This document shows, in pieces, positions 28,287 to 36,180 of a stretch of DNA of 64,000 bases; position 1 is the stretch's first letter, and every line of letters begins with the position of its first letter. Position numbers and translations under genes: made by a program. A model generated the notes under the pieces. It saw only the letters and a list, made by a program, of their open reading frames with translations, searched no databases and had not been told where the DNA came from. The DNA is from a virus, in IMG/VR virus record IMGVR_UViG_3300031857_000038, positions 54,794-118,793 of that record, one strand, 5' to 3'.

Positions 28287-28315
28287 TTGACAACGATAAA
28301 AAAGATAAGTATAGT
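28287..28315 (+). promoter_or_regulatory. Sigma70-like promoter TTGACA-N17-TATAGT
   Basis: A perfect -35 hexamer, a 17-base spacer and TATAGT. The predicted start is only about 4 bases upstream of the ATG of the next small gene. Confidence 0.75.
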
Positions 28316-28325
28316 AGAGGGTAAT

Positions 28326-28463
28326 ATGAAAGAAAATATTTTATACAATCAAAAATTTCTAGCCACAGCCGTGCTAGTAACTCCCTTAATTCCGGTGATA
28401 GCGTATGCCACATACAGGCTGGCACTTGAAGTTTGGTGCATCGCATACGGTTTGATCTACTAA
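28326..28463 (+). CDS. Small membrane peptide (45 aa)
   Basis: 45 residues with one hydrophobic segment (FLATAVLVTPLIPVIAYA) and a second weaker one (LEVWCIAYGLIY). I chose this ATG over a frame opening at 28236 because the promoter lies inside that longer version and AGAGGG precedes the ATG. Probably an inner-membrane peptide of early expression; function unknown. Confidence 0.6.
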   Translation: MKENILYNQKFLATAVLVTPLIPVIAYATYRLALEVWCIAYGLIY

Positions 28464-28481
28464 CAGCCAAAGGAGGCTACT

Positions 28482-28844
28482 ATGAAGAAGATTGTTTCGC
28501 TTATTACAATGACTGCAATGCTTGCAGTTTCTACTCCGGCATTTGCCGGTGATAGGGATCGTGATTACCGTTGGGGAAATGACAGAAATGTACACAGCCC
28601 TTATCATAGACAGCATCATCGTCGTGATCGTGGTGTAAGCACAGAAGGTGCAATTATCATTGGTCTTGGAGCATTGCTTGTTGGAAAAGCTATTGCCGAT
28701 AACAACAATCGTCGCCGCAATCGTGAAGTAATCGTAGTAGAACGCCATCAGCCGCAACCTCGACAAGTTTGTCAGGACATAGTTCAACGTGACTATTACG
28801 GCAATCCTTATGTTGCTGGACGTAACTGCTGGTACGAGCAATGA
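28482..28844 (+). CDS. Secreted/periplasmic small protein
   Basis: 120 residues with a clear Sec signal peptide (Lys-rich start, hydrophobic core, AFA cleavage site near residue 22). The mature part has an Arg/His/Asp-rich stretch, a Gly-rich hydrophobic segment AIIIGLGALLVGKAIA, and a C-terminal region with two Cys (VCQDIV and NCWYEQ) that could form a disulfide. A strong AAGGAGG ribosome binding site precedes the ATG. Host-like proteins of this kind sit in the envelope; role unknown. Confidence 0.75.
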   Translation: MKKIVSLITMTAMLAVSTPAFAGDRDRDYRWGNDRNVHSPYHRQHHRRDRGVSTEGAIIIGLGALLVGKAIADNNNRRRNREVIVVERHQPQPRQVCQDIVQRDYYGNPYVAGRNCWYEQ

Positions 28845-29005
28845 TTGATTGGTCAGGTATGCGTCCTGTGCGAAAGCCGACTCAAAAGGAGCGCGGACGC
28901 TACCAGCGTTGGGTAAAGTATCTTAAAGATTCTAGACTCACCGAAGAACAAATTCATGAACGAGCAACTAGACTAACTGAAATGGGTCGTGAACCTGATC
29001 TATAA
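28841..29005 (+). CDS. Small protein (54 aa)
   Basis: 54 residues, ATGA overlap with the secreted protein gene. Charged and helical (KERGRYQRWVKYLKD, then LTEEQIHERATRL). No family recognised. Translation is probably coupled to the upstream gene. Confidence 0.6.
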   Translation: MIDWSGMRPVRKPTQKERGRYQRWVKYLKDSRLTEEQIHERATRLTEMGREPDL

Positions 29006-29007
29006 TT

Positions 29008-29175
29008 ATGGTAGTCTGTAATTGTAGAAACATTAGAGAATCGCAATTTACTAGCAGAGAAGAACTAGCTGCCCGTATTTTGCAAGATGATTATTGTTGT
29101 GGTACATGTTTAGACGAGTTTTTACCAAACGACAATAAAAAGATTGACACGAACCCCCAACTAGTATATAAATAG
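29008..29175 (+). CDS. Bfd-like [2Fe-2S] small protein (55 aa)
   Basis: 55 residues. The Cys pattern CNC near the N-terminus and CCGTC at residues 30-34 matches the CxC ... CxxC arrangement of bacterioferritin-associated ferredoxin (BFD-like [2Fe-2S] domain), including the short helix between them. Bfd normally reduces and releases iron stored in bacterioferritin. The last codons contain the -35 and -10 boxes of the tmRNA promoter. The start is 2 bases after the preceding stop, without a clear ribosome binding site. Confidence 0.6.
   Translation: MVVCNCRNIRESQFTSREELAARILQDDYCCGTCLDEFLPNDNKKIDTNPQLVYK
29144..29172 (+). promoter_or_regulatory. Sigma70-like promoter of the tmRNA, TTGACA-N17-TATAAA
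   Basis: Perfect -35, 17-base spacer and near-perfect -10, directly in front of the tmRNA acceptor piece. The -10 overlaps a perfect TATAAATA late box (29167-29174), so the same site could be read by both the host and the late sigma factor. It lies inside the end of the Bfd-like gene. Confidence 0.75.
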
Positions 29176-29179
29176 ATTA

Positions 29180-29428
29180 TCAGTTGTTTGATGCAATCTG
29201 ATGTTTGTGCAGGACCCGGGGGCGGTACCCGGCGCCTCCACCATAAACTTATGGGGGCGAAATAGGATCGACTGCAAGGCAGAGGTGAGAGTAGACTGAT
29301 TGGTTGGCCGCATATAAGCCAAAAACTGTAAATGTCGCAGCTAATGACAACAATGTGGATCTTGCGCTAGCCGCATAATCCTGTGAGCCCGGCGGAGCTT
29401 AGAAACAGAATCCGCCAACTTTGCACAC
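29180..29428 (+). ncRNA. ssrA: Circularly permuted two-piece tmRNA (alphaproteobacterial type)
   Basis: The acceptor piece comes first: a T-arm (CCGGG, 7-base loop, CCCGG) and CGCCTCC-ACCA ending at 29243. After an intervening TAAACTTAT the coding piece starts with GGGGGCG (29253-29259), which pairs with CGCCTCC (29233-29239) over 7 bp including one G-U. The reading frame resumes at GCA 29337 and encodes AANDNNVDLALAA followed by TAA, a typical degradation tag ending in LAA. TGTGCA (29206-29211) pairs with TGCACA (29422-29427), joining the two pieces, and GGCGGA/TCCGCC closes a downstream helix. tmRNA rescues stalled ribosomes with SmpB and tags the product for ClpXP. The ends given are approximate. 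Confidence 0.93.
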
Positions 29429-29435
29429 ATAAATA
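29428..29435 (+). promoter_or_regulatory. Late promoter box CATAAATA
   Basis: Directly at the 3' end of the tmRNA and 5 bases before the ATG of the hydroxylase-like gene, the spacing that places the transcription start on the ATG. Confidence 0.6.
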
Positions 29436-29440
29436 TCTTT

Positions 29441-29923
29441 ATGTCTTTGCCCACTACGATACACATTGATCGTCTCCCCAATCTTAGATTTGACCTTGCT
29501 CAACTGTTGAGAGAATACCAAAGTGTCTCATACATTCTAACGGATGTTACCAATCATGGCAATGCTGTATTAGTCCAAAGTAAGTTCCATCTTGTGCAGA
29601 CAGGCAGAGAGTCAACCGAACTTAGCAATCTTCCATATACCCATGAAGTCATTAGAACAATAATGAACATTCATAAGTTTGACTCCGCAACTTATAGAAT
29701 CGTTATGCCCAACACTTGCTACAATTGGCACGTTGACAAGGGAAAGACTTGTGTTCATATTCCTATAATCACCAACATAGGTTGCAGGTTTATTTACGAG
29801 CATAAATCATTCTTGATGCCTGCTGATGGTAGCGCCTATGTAGTCAATAACGGTATCCCTCATTCTTTTATGAATGCAGGTTCAGAGCCTAGATTGCATC
29901 TTACCTTTGAAAATCTAGATTGA
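29441..29923 (+). CDS. Asp/Asn beta-hydroxylase-like 2OG-Fe(II) dioxygenase
   Basis: 160 residues. YNWHVDKGKTCVHIPI has the HxD iron ligands, and GIPHSFMNAGSEPRLHLTF has the distal His and the Arg that binds 2-oxoglutarate. The fold and length fit the aspartyl/asparaginyl beta-hydroxylase cupin group. The target may be a protein side chain or a glycan. It stands alone between two late boxes. Confidence 0.7.
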   Translation: MSLPTTIHIDRLPNLRFDLAQLLREYQSVSYILTDVTNHGNAVLVQSKFHLVQTGRESTELSNLPYTHEVIRTIMNIHKFDSATYRIVMPNTCYNWHVDKGKTCVHIPIITNIGCRFIYEHKSFLMPADGSAYVVNNGIPHSFMNAGSEPRLHLTFENLD

Positions 29924-29938
29924 CCATAGAACTATACT

Positions 29939-29946
29939 GATAAATA
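29939..29946 (+). promoter_or_regulatory. Late promoter box GATAAATA
   Basis: 4 bases before the ATG of the polyvalent-type protein, in a 27-base gap. Late expression fits a protein packaged in the virion. Confidence 0.55.
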
Positions 29947-29950
29947 CAGT

Positions 29951-32773
29951 ATGGACATTAATGAACTAGAATCCTTTAAATTAAGCGATGCTGTAACTTT
30001 TCACAAGGAATTGAACCCTAAGTTGTGGGAAGGTACTAAACTTGACCCAGAAGTGCGTGATCAGTTATTGTTGATTGCAGAAGATTTTGTAGAATATCTA
30101 GGCATTAGTAATCTTAAAGTTAGAGACGTTACCATCAGTGGTAGTAACGCTGCCTATTCATATACTCCACACAGTGATTTAGACTTGCACGTATTGGTAG
30201 ACTTCAATGAACTACCAAACAATGAAGTGTATCAAGAACTATTCACTGCTAAGAAAACATTATACAACGATGCCCACGACATTACCGTTCGTGATGTTCC
30301 TGTAGAATTATATGTACAGGACACTAACCAACCCCATTTTAGCTTAGGTGAATACAGCGTTGTATATGACAAGTGGATTCGTATTCCTAAAAAGCGTAGA
30401 GCAAATTTTGACGAAGCTGCAACTAAAGCAAAGTATGAGAAGCTTGGCGACCTCATTGAGTTAGCATTGAAGTCAAGAGATCCAAAAAGAGTCAACGATA
30501 CCCTCGCATTAATTAAGCGTTATCGCAAGAGCGGGCTAGAGAAAGCCGGCGAGTTTGGTCCTGAGAATCTAGCATTCAAAGCAATCAGAAAGCAAGGACT
30601 GATTCAAGACCTACATGACCTTAAAACACAACTACACGCTGAAAAGTTAAGCATTGACGAGTATGCTAATGAAGACTACGACCCAAATGGTCCGCCCCCT
30701 GGTCCTGAGTTTAAGCCGACGATGCCTGCAGGTACTGTCAGAGTAGACGTTAGTGATGTATACGACTGGTACAAGCTAGGACAGCATATCAGCAATATGA
30801 AGGGTTTAGGCAAGCATGACTTTGGTAAAGGTCCTCCCAGCACTATCTTCTCATTTGGTGATGAAGATACCGAACACAAATATATTAAAGATTTAGAAAA
30901 GACTGGTCTAACCACAACTGACATTGACCCTATTGACCCTAATCAACCTAAAGGTATGAAACGTCAAAAGACTGACCCTACGTATAATGTCAATGAGACA
31001 GACGATAGAAAAGCAGCAGTACTTAAGATTCAGAAACATTTGAATAAGAAGTATGGCGCTAACCTTGACCTTGATGGTAAGCTAGGTCCGTTGACTCTCA
31101 AATCAATCAACAAGTTTATGCCTAGAGCAAAGACTGGATTAGCTGATGAGCCTAACAAGACAACAGCAGTGCAGGGTAAGAAGCTAAAAGAAAGTCAGTA
31201 TGAAAACAAAATTGAAAACTTCGTTCAATCGCTGAATCCTGATGATGTTGGTGTAGAACAAATTGGTCCGTACCACGTTCACTTTGAAGGCTTCACTGAT
31301 GAATGTCAACAGGATGCAGAAAGACGATGCAATCTACCATCGGACAACCCACGACACTTAGCAAACTATGACGATGTTTATAAGGAAGTCATACGAGACT
31401 TTGTTAGGCGTGAAGGCGGCAAAAAGCCACTAAAAGTTGGCTTTGCTGGATATCAAGATTACCCTGTTATATATGCAGTGTTTGCCAATCCTGAACCATA
31501 CAAGAATCCAGATACTTGGAATCCAAAAATAGATGAAACAGTTGACGCACACACTATCTACAGCGATGTACAAAGCGGGCACCGAGAACCGGATGACTTT
31601 GTTGAAGGTGATATTGGTGACAGAATCTATTGGTTTGATGATTATAAATTAACCTCACTTCCTATATCTAATCTTAATCTAGATGAACATTATGTAGATG
31701 AGGACCTAGTAGATGACTACATAGAGCATATCAAAGACTCACCGAAAACTATGCCTCCGATTGTTTATGATCCTATTGCAAAATCAATAATTGACGGAAT
31801 CCATCGTGCTAATGCTTATGCTAATTTAGGATATGATACTATCCCAGCTTATGTTGGACTAACCAAATCTAGCAGCTACGGTGAGCGAGAAGGCGATAAC
31901 GATTTATATGAAGCCTCAGGATACATTCCATCAGCAAAAGAAAAGAACGATCCTCGCTTCAAGACTGCCCTCACCGTAGATGTAAAGCCAGACGCAATCA
32001 AGAAGAACGCTAAGGCATTTGGCTTCAAGACTTCCAGAGCAGGCATCCCTCCCCAAGCCAGAGCAGACGGAAAGATTGCAGAAGACCTAATGCGAGAGTT
32101 TAAAACTTTTTTAGGTGAGCAGCAGGAAGAAATGTTTCCGGGCTATGACGAGCAGCACAGAGAAAAGCGTTTAGGTAATTGGTTAGCAAAGTCTTGGGGC
32201 GTACAGAACGGCAAGCCACAGACATTCTATCACGCAACAACCAAAGACTTTGACACATTCAATACGCATGGCACAGGATTCGCTAGTGCATTGGGAATGG
32301 CATATGAAGTAGAGCGTCATGGTTCCTTCTTCGCAGTGGACCCAAAGTTTGCTGAAGGCTTCATTGAAGATCCAAACACTGGGCGAGTCAAGGAAGGTGG
32401 CAGAATTCTTCCGGTACACCTGTCAATACAATCTCCGATTGATTTACGTGATGATGCACTGTCAAGAATGCTGAGTGATGAGGAAACCGTAGCAGAATTC
32501 AAAGCTAACGACATTGACCTTCGTTCAATCTACAATCACTTTTACGAACTTGAACGATGGGAACTGTTTGATGGTCCCGAAGGCGCAGAGTTTATTGATA
32601 ACCTACAGAAGCTAGGCTTTGATGGGGCAATCATTAACGAAGCAATCCCTAACAATAGCAACGCTAAGTCCGGTCAAGTCTGGGTCGCCTTCAATCCTAA
32701 TCAGGTCAAGTCAGTTTACAATCGCGGCTCGTTCTCCCCTGACGATAATAGGCTCACTAAAGAAAGCGGTTGA
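29951..32773 (+). CDS. Polyvalent-type protein: nucleotidyltransferase-, ParB- and ADP-ribosyltransferase-like domains
   Basis: 940 residues. Residues 1-225: nucleotidyltransferase-like, GSN at 64-66 and HSDLDLHV at 74-81 (GS and DxD motifs). Around 350-392: a helical segment with DGKLGPLTLKSINKF, like a peptidoglycan-binding repeat. Around 575-637: ParB/sulfiredoxin-like (MPPIVYDP, IIDGIHRANAY). Residues about 740-940: ADP-ribosyltransferase-like of the polyvalent-protein type (TFYHATTKDFDTF, GSFFAVDPKFAEGF, LGFDGAII, VWVAFNPNQVKSVYN). A REFKTFLGE stretch ending at residue 723 resembles a T4 prohead protease site, so the last domain may be cut free. Such proteins are thought to be injected with the DNA, like T4 Alt. 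Confidence 0.65.
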   Translation: MDINELESFKLSDAVTFHKELNPKLWEGTKLDPEVRDQLLLIAEDFVEYLGISNLKVRDVTISGSNAAYSYTPHSDLDLHVLVDFNELPNNEVYQELFTAKKTLYNDAHDITVRDVPVELYVQDTNQPHFSLGEYSVVYDKWIRIPKKRRANFDEAATKAKYEKLGDLIELALKSRDPKRVNDTLALIKRYRKSGLEKAGEFGPENLAFKAIRKQGLIQDLHDLKTQLHAEKLSIDEYANEDYDPNGPPPGPEFKPTMPAGTVRVDVSDVYDWYKLGQHISNMKGLGKHDFGKGPPSTIFSFGDEDTEHKYIKDLEKTGLTTTDIDPIDPNQPKGMKRQKTDPTYNVNETDDRKAAVLKIQKHLNKKYGANLDLDGKLGPLTLKSINKFMPRAKTGLADEPNKTTAVQGKKLKESQYENKIENFVQSLNPDDVGVEQIGPYHVHFEGFTDECQQDAERRCNLPSDNPRHLANYDDVYKEVIRDFVRREGGKKPLKVGFAGYQDYPVIYAVFANPEPYKNPDTWNPKIDETVDAHTIYSDVQSGHREPDDFVEGDIGDRIYWFDDYKLTSLPISNLNLDEHYVDEDLVDDYIEHIKDSPKTMPPIVYDPIAKSIIDGIHRANAYANLGYDTIPAYVGLTKSSSYGEREGDNDLYEASGYIPSAKEKNDPRFKTALTVDVKPDAIKKNAKAFGFKTSRAGIPPQARADGKIAEDLMREFKTFLGEQQEEMFPGYDEQHREKRLGNWLAKSWGVQNGKPQTFYHATTKDFDTFNTHGTGFASALGMAYEVERHGSFFAVDPKFAEGFIEDPNTGRVKEGGRILPVHLSIQSPIDLRDDALSRMLSDEETVAEFKANDIDLRSIYNHFYELERWELFDGPEGAEFIDNLQKLGFDGAIINEAIPNNSNAKSGQVWVAFNPNQVKSVYNRGSFSPDDNRLTKESG

Positions 32774-32798
32774 CTTATGCCCAAAACTACTGTAGTGT
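32770..32798 (+). promoter_or_regulatory. Sigma70-like promoter TTGACT-N17-TAGTGT
   Basis: Overlaps the stop codon of the preceding gene. Six bases separate the -10 from the next ATG, which predicts a leaderless mRNA. Confidence 0.6.
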
Positions 32799-32804
32799 GA
32801 TAAT

Positions 32805-33065
32805 ATGGATAGAACGTTTAACACTGCAATAGAAGCTAGGGAAATCATCGGTGACCTACGTATTCAGTTGAAGCGTCTTCCATACAATCCTGACCTCATG
32901 AAATTCTGTAACAATATTGGTGAAATGAATAACACCCTTAGTCGCCTTGAGGTTGAAATGCGCCAAACTCGTAAATCATATAAGTTTGATGCACATAAGG
33001 AAGACATGATCAAGGCTATCAATCATCTTGAGCAGCTTATCCTTATGGCAAAACTCATGGCATAA
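32805..33065 (+). CDS. Small helical protein (86 aa)
   Basis: 86 residues, predicted all helical (heptad-like NTLSRLEVEMRQTRKSYKF and MIKAINHLEQLILMAKLM). No family recognised. There is no ribosome binding site; the promoter places the transcript start at the ATG. Expressed early, to judge from the sigma70-like promoter. Confidence 0.6.
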   Translation: MDRTFNTAIEAREIIGDLRIQLKRLPYNPDLMKFCNNIGEMNNTLSRLEVEMRQTRKSYKFDAHKEDMIKAINHLEQLILMAKLMA

Positions 33066-33093
33066 AAAAATATCCACTAAGGCGAAAAAGTGG

Positions 33094-33122
33094 TTGACTT
33101 ACCCCTCACAATGTCGTATAAC
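33094..33122 (+). promoter_or_regulatory. Sigma70-like promoter TTGACT-N17-TATAAC
   Basis: In the 120-base gap before the MoxR ATPase gene. The leader of about 57 bases contains an AAGGAG ribosome binding site 7 bases before the ATG. Confidence 0.7.
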
Positions 33123-33185
33123 AAGACTATAGAGAGCAACGAAGCAAACACTCTCTGTATTTGTTCAAACTAAGGAGCTTAAATT

Positions 33186-34286
33186 ATGTCTCAGATGTCC
33201 GATAATCTCACTATCACTTCAATTCAGGCCCGTAAGGCAATTCTCGCTGCGTTTAAGGCAAAGCGTCCTGTCTTTCTTTGGGGCCCTCCAGGCATCGGTA
33301 AGTCCGAATGCGTTCAGGAAATCACTGATGAACTCGGTGGTTACATGGTCGATTTGCGTATGGCGCAGATGGAACCGACTGACATTCGCGGTATCCCCTA
33401 CTTCAACAAGGATATCGGCAAGATGGATTGGGCCGAGCCTGTCGATCTTCCTAGCGAAGAACTCGCTGCACAGTATCCGATTGTGGTTCTGTTTCTTGAC
33501 GAAATGAACTCTGCCCCGCCCGCTGTTCAGGCTGCTGGTTATCAGCTTATTCTGAACCGTCGTGTTGGTAAGTACAAGCTGCCTGATAACGTTGTTATCG
33601 TTGCTGCTGGTAACCGCGATAGCGACAAGGGCGTTACATATCGTATGCCGATGCCGCTTGCTAACCGTTTCGTTCACCTTGAAATGCGTCCTGACTTCAA
33701 TTCTTGGCAGCAGTGGGCTGTTAACAAGGGCGTTCACAAGGACGTTGTTGGTTATCTCTCGTTCGCTAAGCAGGATATGTACGACTTTGACGCTAAGGCT
33801 TCGTCTCGTGCCTTCGCTACCCCGCGTTCGTGGGTGTTCGTGAGCGACTTGCTTACTGACGAGGACAACGTTGATAACGATACGCTGTTCAATCTCGTTG
33901 CTGGTGCAGTTGGTGACGGTCTCGCTACTAAGTTCATGGCACATCGTCGTGTTGCTGGTCAGATGCCGAACCCCGCTGACATTCTTGATGGTAAGGTCAA
34001 GGACCTTAAGGTCAAGGAAATCTCTGCGATGTATTCGCTTACGATTTCTATGTGCTACGAACTTAAGGAAGCACTTGACAACAAGCGTGTTGATAACAAG
34101 CAGTTCCACGTGATGGCTGATAACTTCTTTGAATACATCATGAAGAACTTCGAAACTGAACTGGTTGTGATGGGTGCTAAGATTGCGCTTAAGACGTACC
34201 GTCTGCCGATTGAGCCCTCGCAGCTTTCTAACTTTGACGAGTTCCACAAGAAGTACGGTAAGTACATCGTGGAAGCTGGCAACTAA
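33186..34286 (+). CDS. MoxR/CbbQ-like AAA+ ATPase
   Basis: 366 residues. Walker A GPPGIGKS near residue 35, Walker B VLFLDEMNSAPP, sensor-1 region VVAAGNRDSDKG and MPLANRFVHLEM with the Arg finger region. MoxR-type ATPases work with VWA-domain partners to remodel or metallate protein complexes; a VWA/metallopeptidase protein follows two genes later. Codons favour GGT, CGT, AAG and GAC, unlike the carbohydrate block, which suggests strong expression. Followed by a strong terminator. Confidence 0.85.
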   Translation: MSQMSDNLTITSIQARKAILAAFKAKRPVFLWGPPGIGKSECVQEITDELGGYMVDLRMAQMEPTDIRGIPYFNKDIGKMDWAEPVDLPSEELAAQYPIVVLFLDEMNSAPPAVQAAGYQLILNRRVGKYKLPDNVVIVAAGNRDSDKGVTYRMPMPLANRFVHLEMRPDFNSWQQWAVNKGVHKDVVGYLSFAKQDMYDFDAKASSRAFATPRSWVFVSDLLTDEDNVDNDTLFNLVAGAVGDGLATKFMAHRRVAGQMPNPADILDGKVKDLKVKEISAMYSLTISMCYELKEALDNKRVDNKQFHVMADNFFEYIMKNFETELVVMGAKIALKTYRLPIEPSQLSNFDEFHKKYGKYIVEAGN

Positions 34287-34299
34287 GCCAGCAAGCTCC

Positions 34300-34333
34300 G
34301 GGGGAGGGTTCGAGACAGCCCTCCCCCATTTTT
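34300..34333 (+). terminator. Rho-independent terminator
   Basis: Perfect 9-bp stem GGGGGAGGG / CCCTCCCCC with a 10-base loop, followed by ATTTTT. It ends the MoxR transcript. Confidence 0.85.
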
Positions 34334-34346
34334 CGTAGGTATTAAT

Positions 34347-34547
34347 ATGAGCATAGCCACTTGCGCGGTTTGCGGTGTCCAAGTAGAAAGAACACTTCAT
34401 CAATTCCCTACTCGCAAGTATCCGCACAATGCTCCCTACCTTGCTGCTCTATATCACCGAGATCCGTTTTGGGGTAAAGGTGACTTTGAAGAATATTGCA
34501 GCGCCAAATGCGCTACAGAAGCGTTCTTAAAAAGCAAACAAACTTGA
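34347..34547 (+). CDS. Small zinc-finger-like protein (66 aa)
   Basis: 66 residues with CAVCG near the N-terminus and CSAKC near residue 51, a possible four-Cys zinc site. It starts just after the terminator. The rest is rich in His, Pro and aromatic residues. Function unknown; DNA or protein binding is possible. Confidence 0.6.
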   Translation: MSIATCAVCGVQVERTLHQFPTRKYPHNAPYLAALYHRDPFWGKGDFEEYCSAKCATEAFLKSKQT

Positions 34548-34556
34548 AGTTTTTGG

Positions 34557-34585
34557 TTGACAATACCCTTAAGGTTTGTTATATT
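34557..34585 (+). promoter_or_regulatory. Sigma70-like promoter TTGACA-N17-TATATT
   Basis: Perfect -35 and good -10 in the gap before the VWA/metallopeptidase gene. An AAGGAG ribosome binding site follows in the short leader. Confidence 0.75.
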
Positions 34586-34610
34586 GACTATATCAACTAA
34601 GGAGATTTCT

Positions 34611-35927
34611 ATGAGTGACGTTATTCCCGGTACTGCGACTAAGCCTAAGAAGGGCAAGCGCACCCGTAGCAAGAAGTTTGAAAATCTGATTGGTCCGACT
34701 GACCCTAAGATTGATCACGAAGCCCGTGAGCGTCTTATTACCGCTCGTATCGGTCTCCTGCTCCGTCAAAGCTTTTTCGGTAATCTCGCTACTCGTATGC
34801 AGCTTGTAAACGCTGACGAATGGTGCTCCACTGCTGCTACTGACGGTCTGCGTTTCTACTACAACAGTCGTTTCATTAAGATGCTTCGCACTAAGGAAGT
34901 TGAATTCCTTGTCGGTCACGAAGTTCTTCACGTTGTTTACGATCACCTTGGTCGTCGTGACAATCGTGACCCTGAGATTTGGAACATTGCTAACGACTAT
35001 GCCGTTAATGCTGACCTCAAGCGTCACAAGGTCGGTGAAATGATTACTACTGTTCCTGCTCTTTATGAGAGCAAGTACGATGGTCTTGCTTCGGAAGTCA
35101 TTTACGACGACCTCATGAAGAATGTCAAGTATATCAACATTGACGACCTTCTTGACAAGATGCTTGACGATCACCTTGAAGATGAAGGTCAAGGTTCTGG
35201 TGATGGTGACGAAGATGGCGAAGGCAATGGTCAGAAGGGTAATGGTAAGCGTCCGCGGATGAGTCCTGAGGAGCGTGAACAGGCCCGTCAGGAAATGAAG
35301 CAGGCTATTCTTAACGCTGCACAGACTGCCGAAGCTGGTACTATTCCGCTGGGCGTTGAACGTCTTATCAAGCAGCTTACTGACCCTGTCATGCCCTGGC
35401 GTGAACTTATCCAAACTAATTTGACCTCTGCTATCAAGTCCGATTACACTTGGATGCGTCCTTCTCGTCGTTCTTGGCACATGGATGCTGTTATGCCTGG
35501 TATGAATCCTGGTGAAGAAATTGACGTTGATATCTATATTGATATGTCAGGTTCTATCAGTAATAAGCAGGGTATGCAGTTCCTTAGCGAAGTTGGTGGT
35601 ATGATGGAAGCGTTTGATGGTTACTCGCTCCGCGTCACTTGCTTTGATACTCGCTGCTACAACACGCAGGAGTATACGAGCGAGAACATGGAGAACATTG
35701 AGGAGTATCAGCTTCACGGTGGCGGCGGTACCGACTTTGATAGCATCTTTGATGACCTCAAGGAAGCTGGTCGTGTTCCCAATCGCTTGATTGTCTTCAC
35801 TGATGGTTATCCGTGCGGTAGCTGGGGTGATGCTGATTACTGTGATACGACTTGGATCATTCACGGTGACCCCAATCCGAACCCGCCCTTCGGTACATAT
35901 GCTATCTACGATGATCACAAAAAATAA
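34611..35927 (+). CDS. Metallopeptidase-like / VWA-domain protein
   Basis: About 438 residues. The N-terminal half has HEVLHVVYDH, an HExxH zinc site followed by WNIANDYAVN, typical of the putative metallopeptidase domain paired with VWA (DUF2201-like). A Gly/Asp/Glu-rich linker follows. The C-terminal half is a VWA-like domain: DIYIDMSGSIS gives the MIDAS DxSGS, GGGGTDFDSIFDDL and VFTDGYP the later metal-site residues. This is the usual partner of MoxR ATPases. The ATG chosen follows AAGGAG; an earlier in-frame TTG/ATG-like start lies inside the promoter. Confidence 0.8.
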   Translation: MSDVIPGTATKPKKGKRTRSKKFENLIGPTDPKIDHEARERLITARIGLLLRQSFFGNLATRMQLVNADEWCSTAATDGLRFYYNSRFIKMLRTKEVEFLVGHEVLHVVYDHLGRRDNRDPEIWNIANDYAVNADLKRHKVGEMITTVPALYESKYDGLASEVIYDDLMKNVKYINIDDLLDKMLDDHLEDEGQGSGDGDEDGEGNGQKGNGKRPRMSPEEREQARQEMKQAILNAAQTAEAGTIPLGVERLIKQLTDPVMPWRELIQTNLTSAIKSDYTWMRPSRRSWHMDAVMPGMNPGEEIDVDIYIDMSGSISNKQGMQFLSEVGGMMEAFDGYSLRVTCFDTRCYNTQEYTSENMENIEEYQLHGGGGTDFDSIFDDLKEAGRVPNRLIVFTDGYPCGSWGDADYCDTTWIIHGDPNPNPPFGTYAIYDDHKK

Positions 35928-36180
35928 TCCGATAGCAATAGTTGGGGCGACTATATACGAGTCCCCGGACGGTGGAAAGACGGTCTACGCAAGAAAGCGT
36001 GGATCGTCTGACCGCGTTTTAGTCCGCAAAGATGATACCGTAGAGGAAACTAAACAGCTTCTTGCTAGACGAGACCGGCTTACAAAAATCTGTGAATTGG
36101 CTAAAACAGTTCCCGCGTTAAACGACCAGCTAGAGAAGCTTGAAGAAATATATTTGTTGGTGAAAAATGAAAACGATTGA
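35911..36180 (+). CDS. Small hypothetical protein (89 aa)
   Basis: 89 residues. A short beta-rich N-terminus (IAIVGATIYESPDGGKTVYARKRG) is followed by a long charged helix. No family recognised. It overlaps the VWA gene by 17 bases and the next gene by 14, so translation is probably coupled. The longer open frame upstream is a shadow of the VWA gene. Confidence 0.55.
   Translation: MITKNNPIAIVGATIYESPDGGKTVYARKRGSSDRVLVRKDDTVEETKQLLARRDRLTKICELAKTVPALNDQLEKLEEIYLLVKNEND

Noticed and set aside
34300-34328. GGTTCGAGA-like T-arm followed by CCCCCA, suggestive of a tRNA end
   Set aside because: No D or anticodon arm upstream; the stem is a perfect 9-bp terminator with a T-run.
33219-34427. 402-residue open frame on the minus strand
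   Set aside because: It lies antisense to the MoxR gene, whose Walker motifs are unmistakable; the biased third codon positions leave the other strand open. The peptide has no recognisable motif.
34593-35480. 295-residue open frame on the minus strand
   Set aside because: Antisense to the VWA/metallopeptidase gene, same codon-bias effect, low-complexity product.
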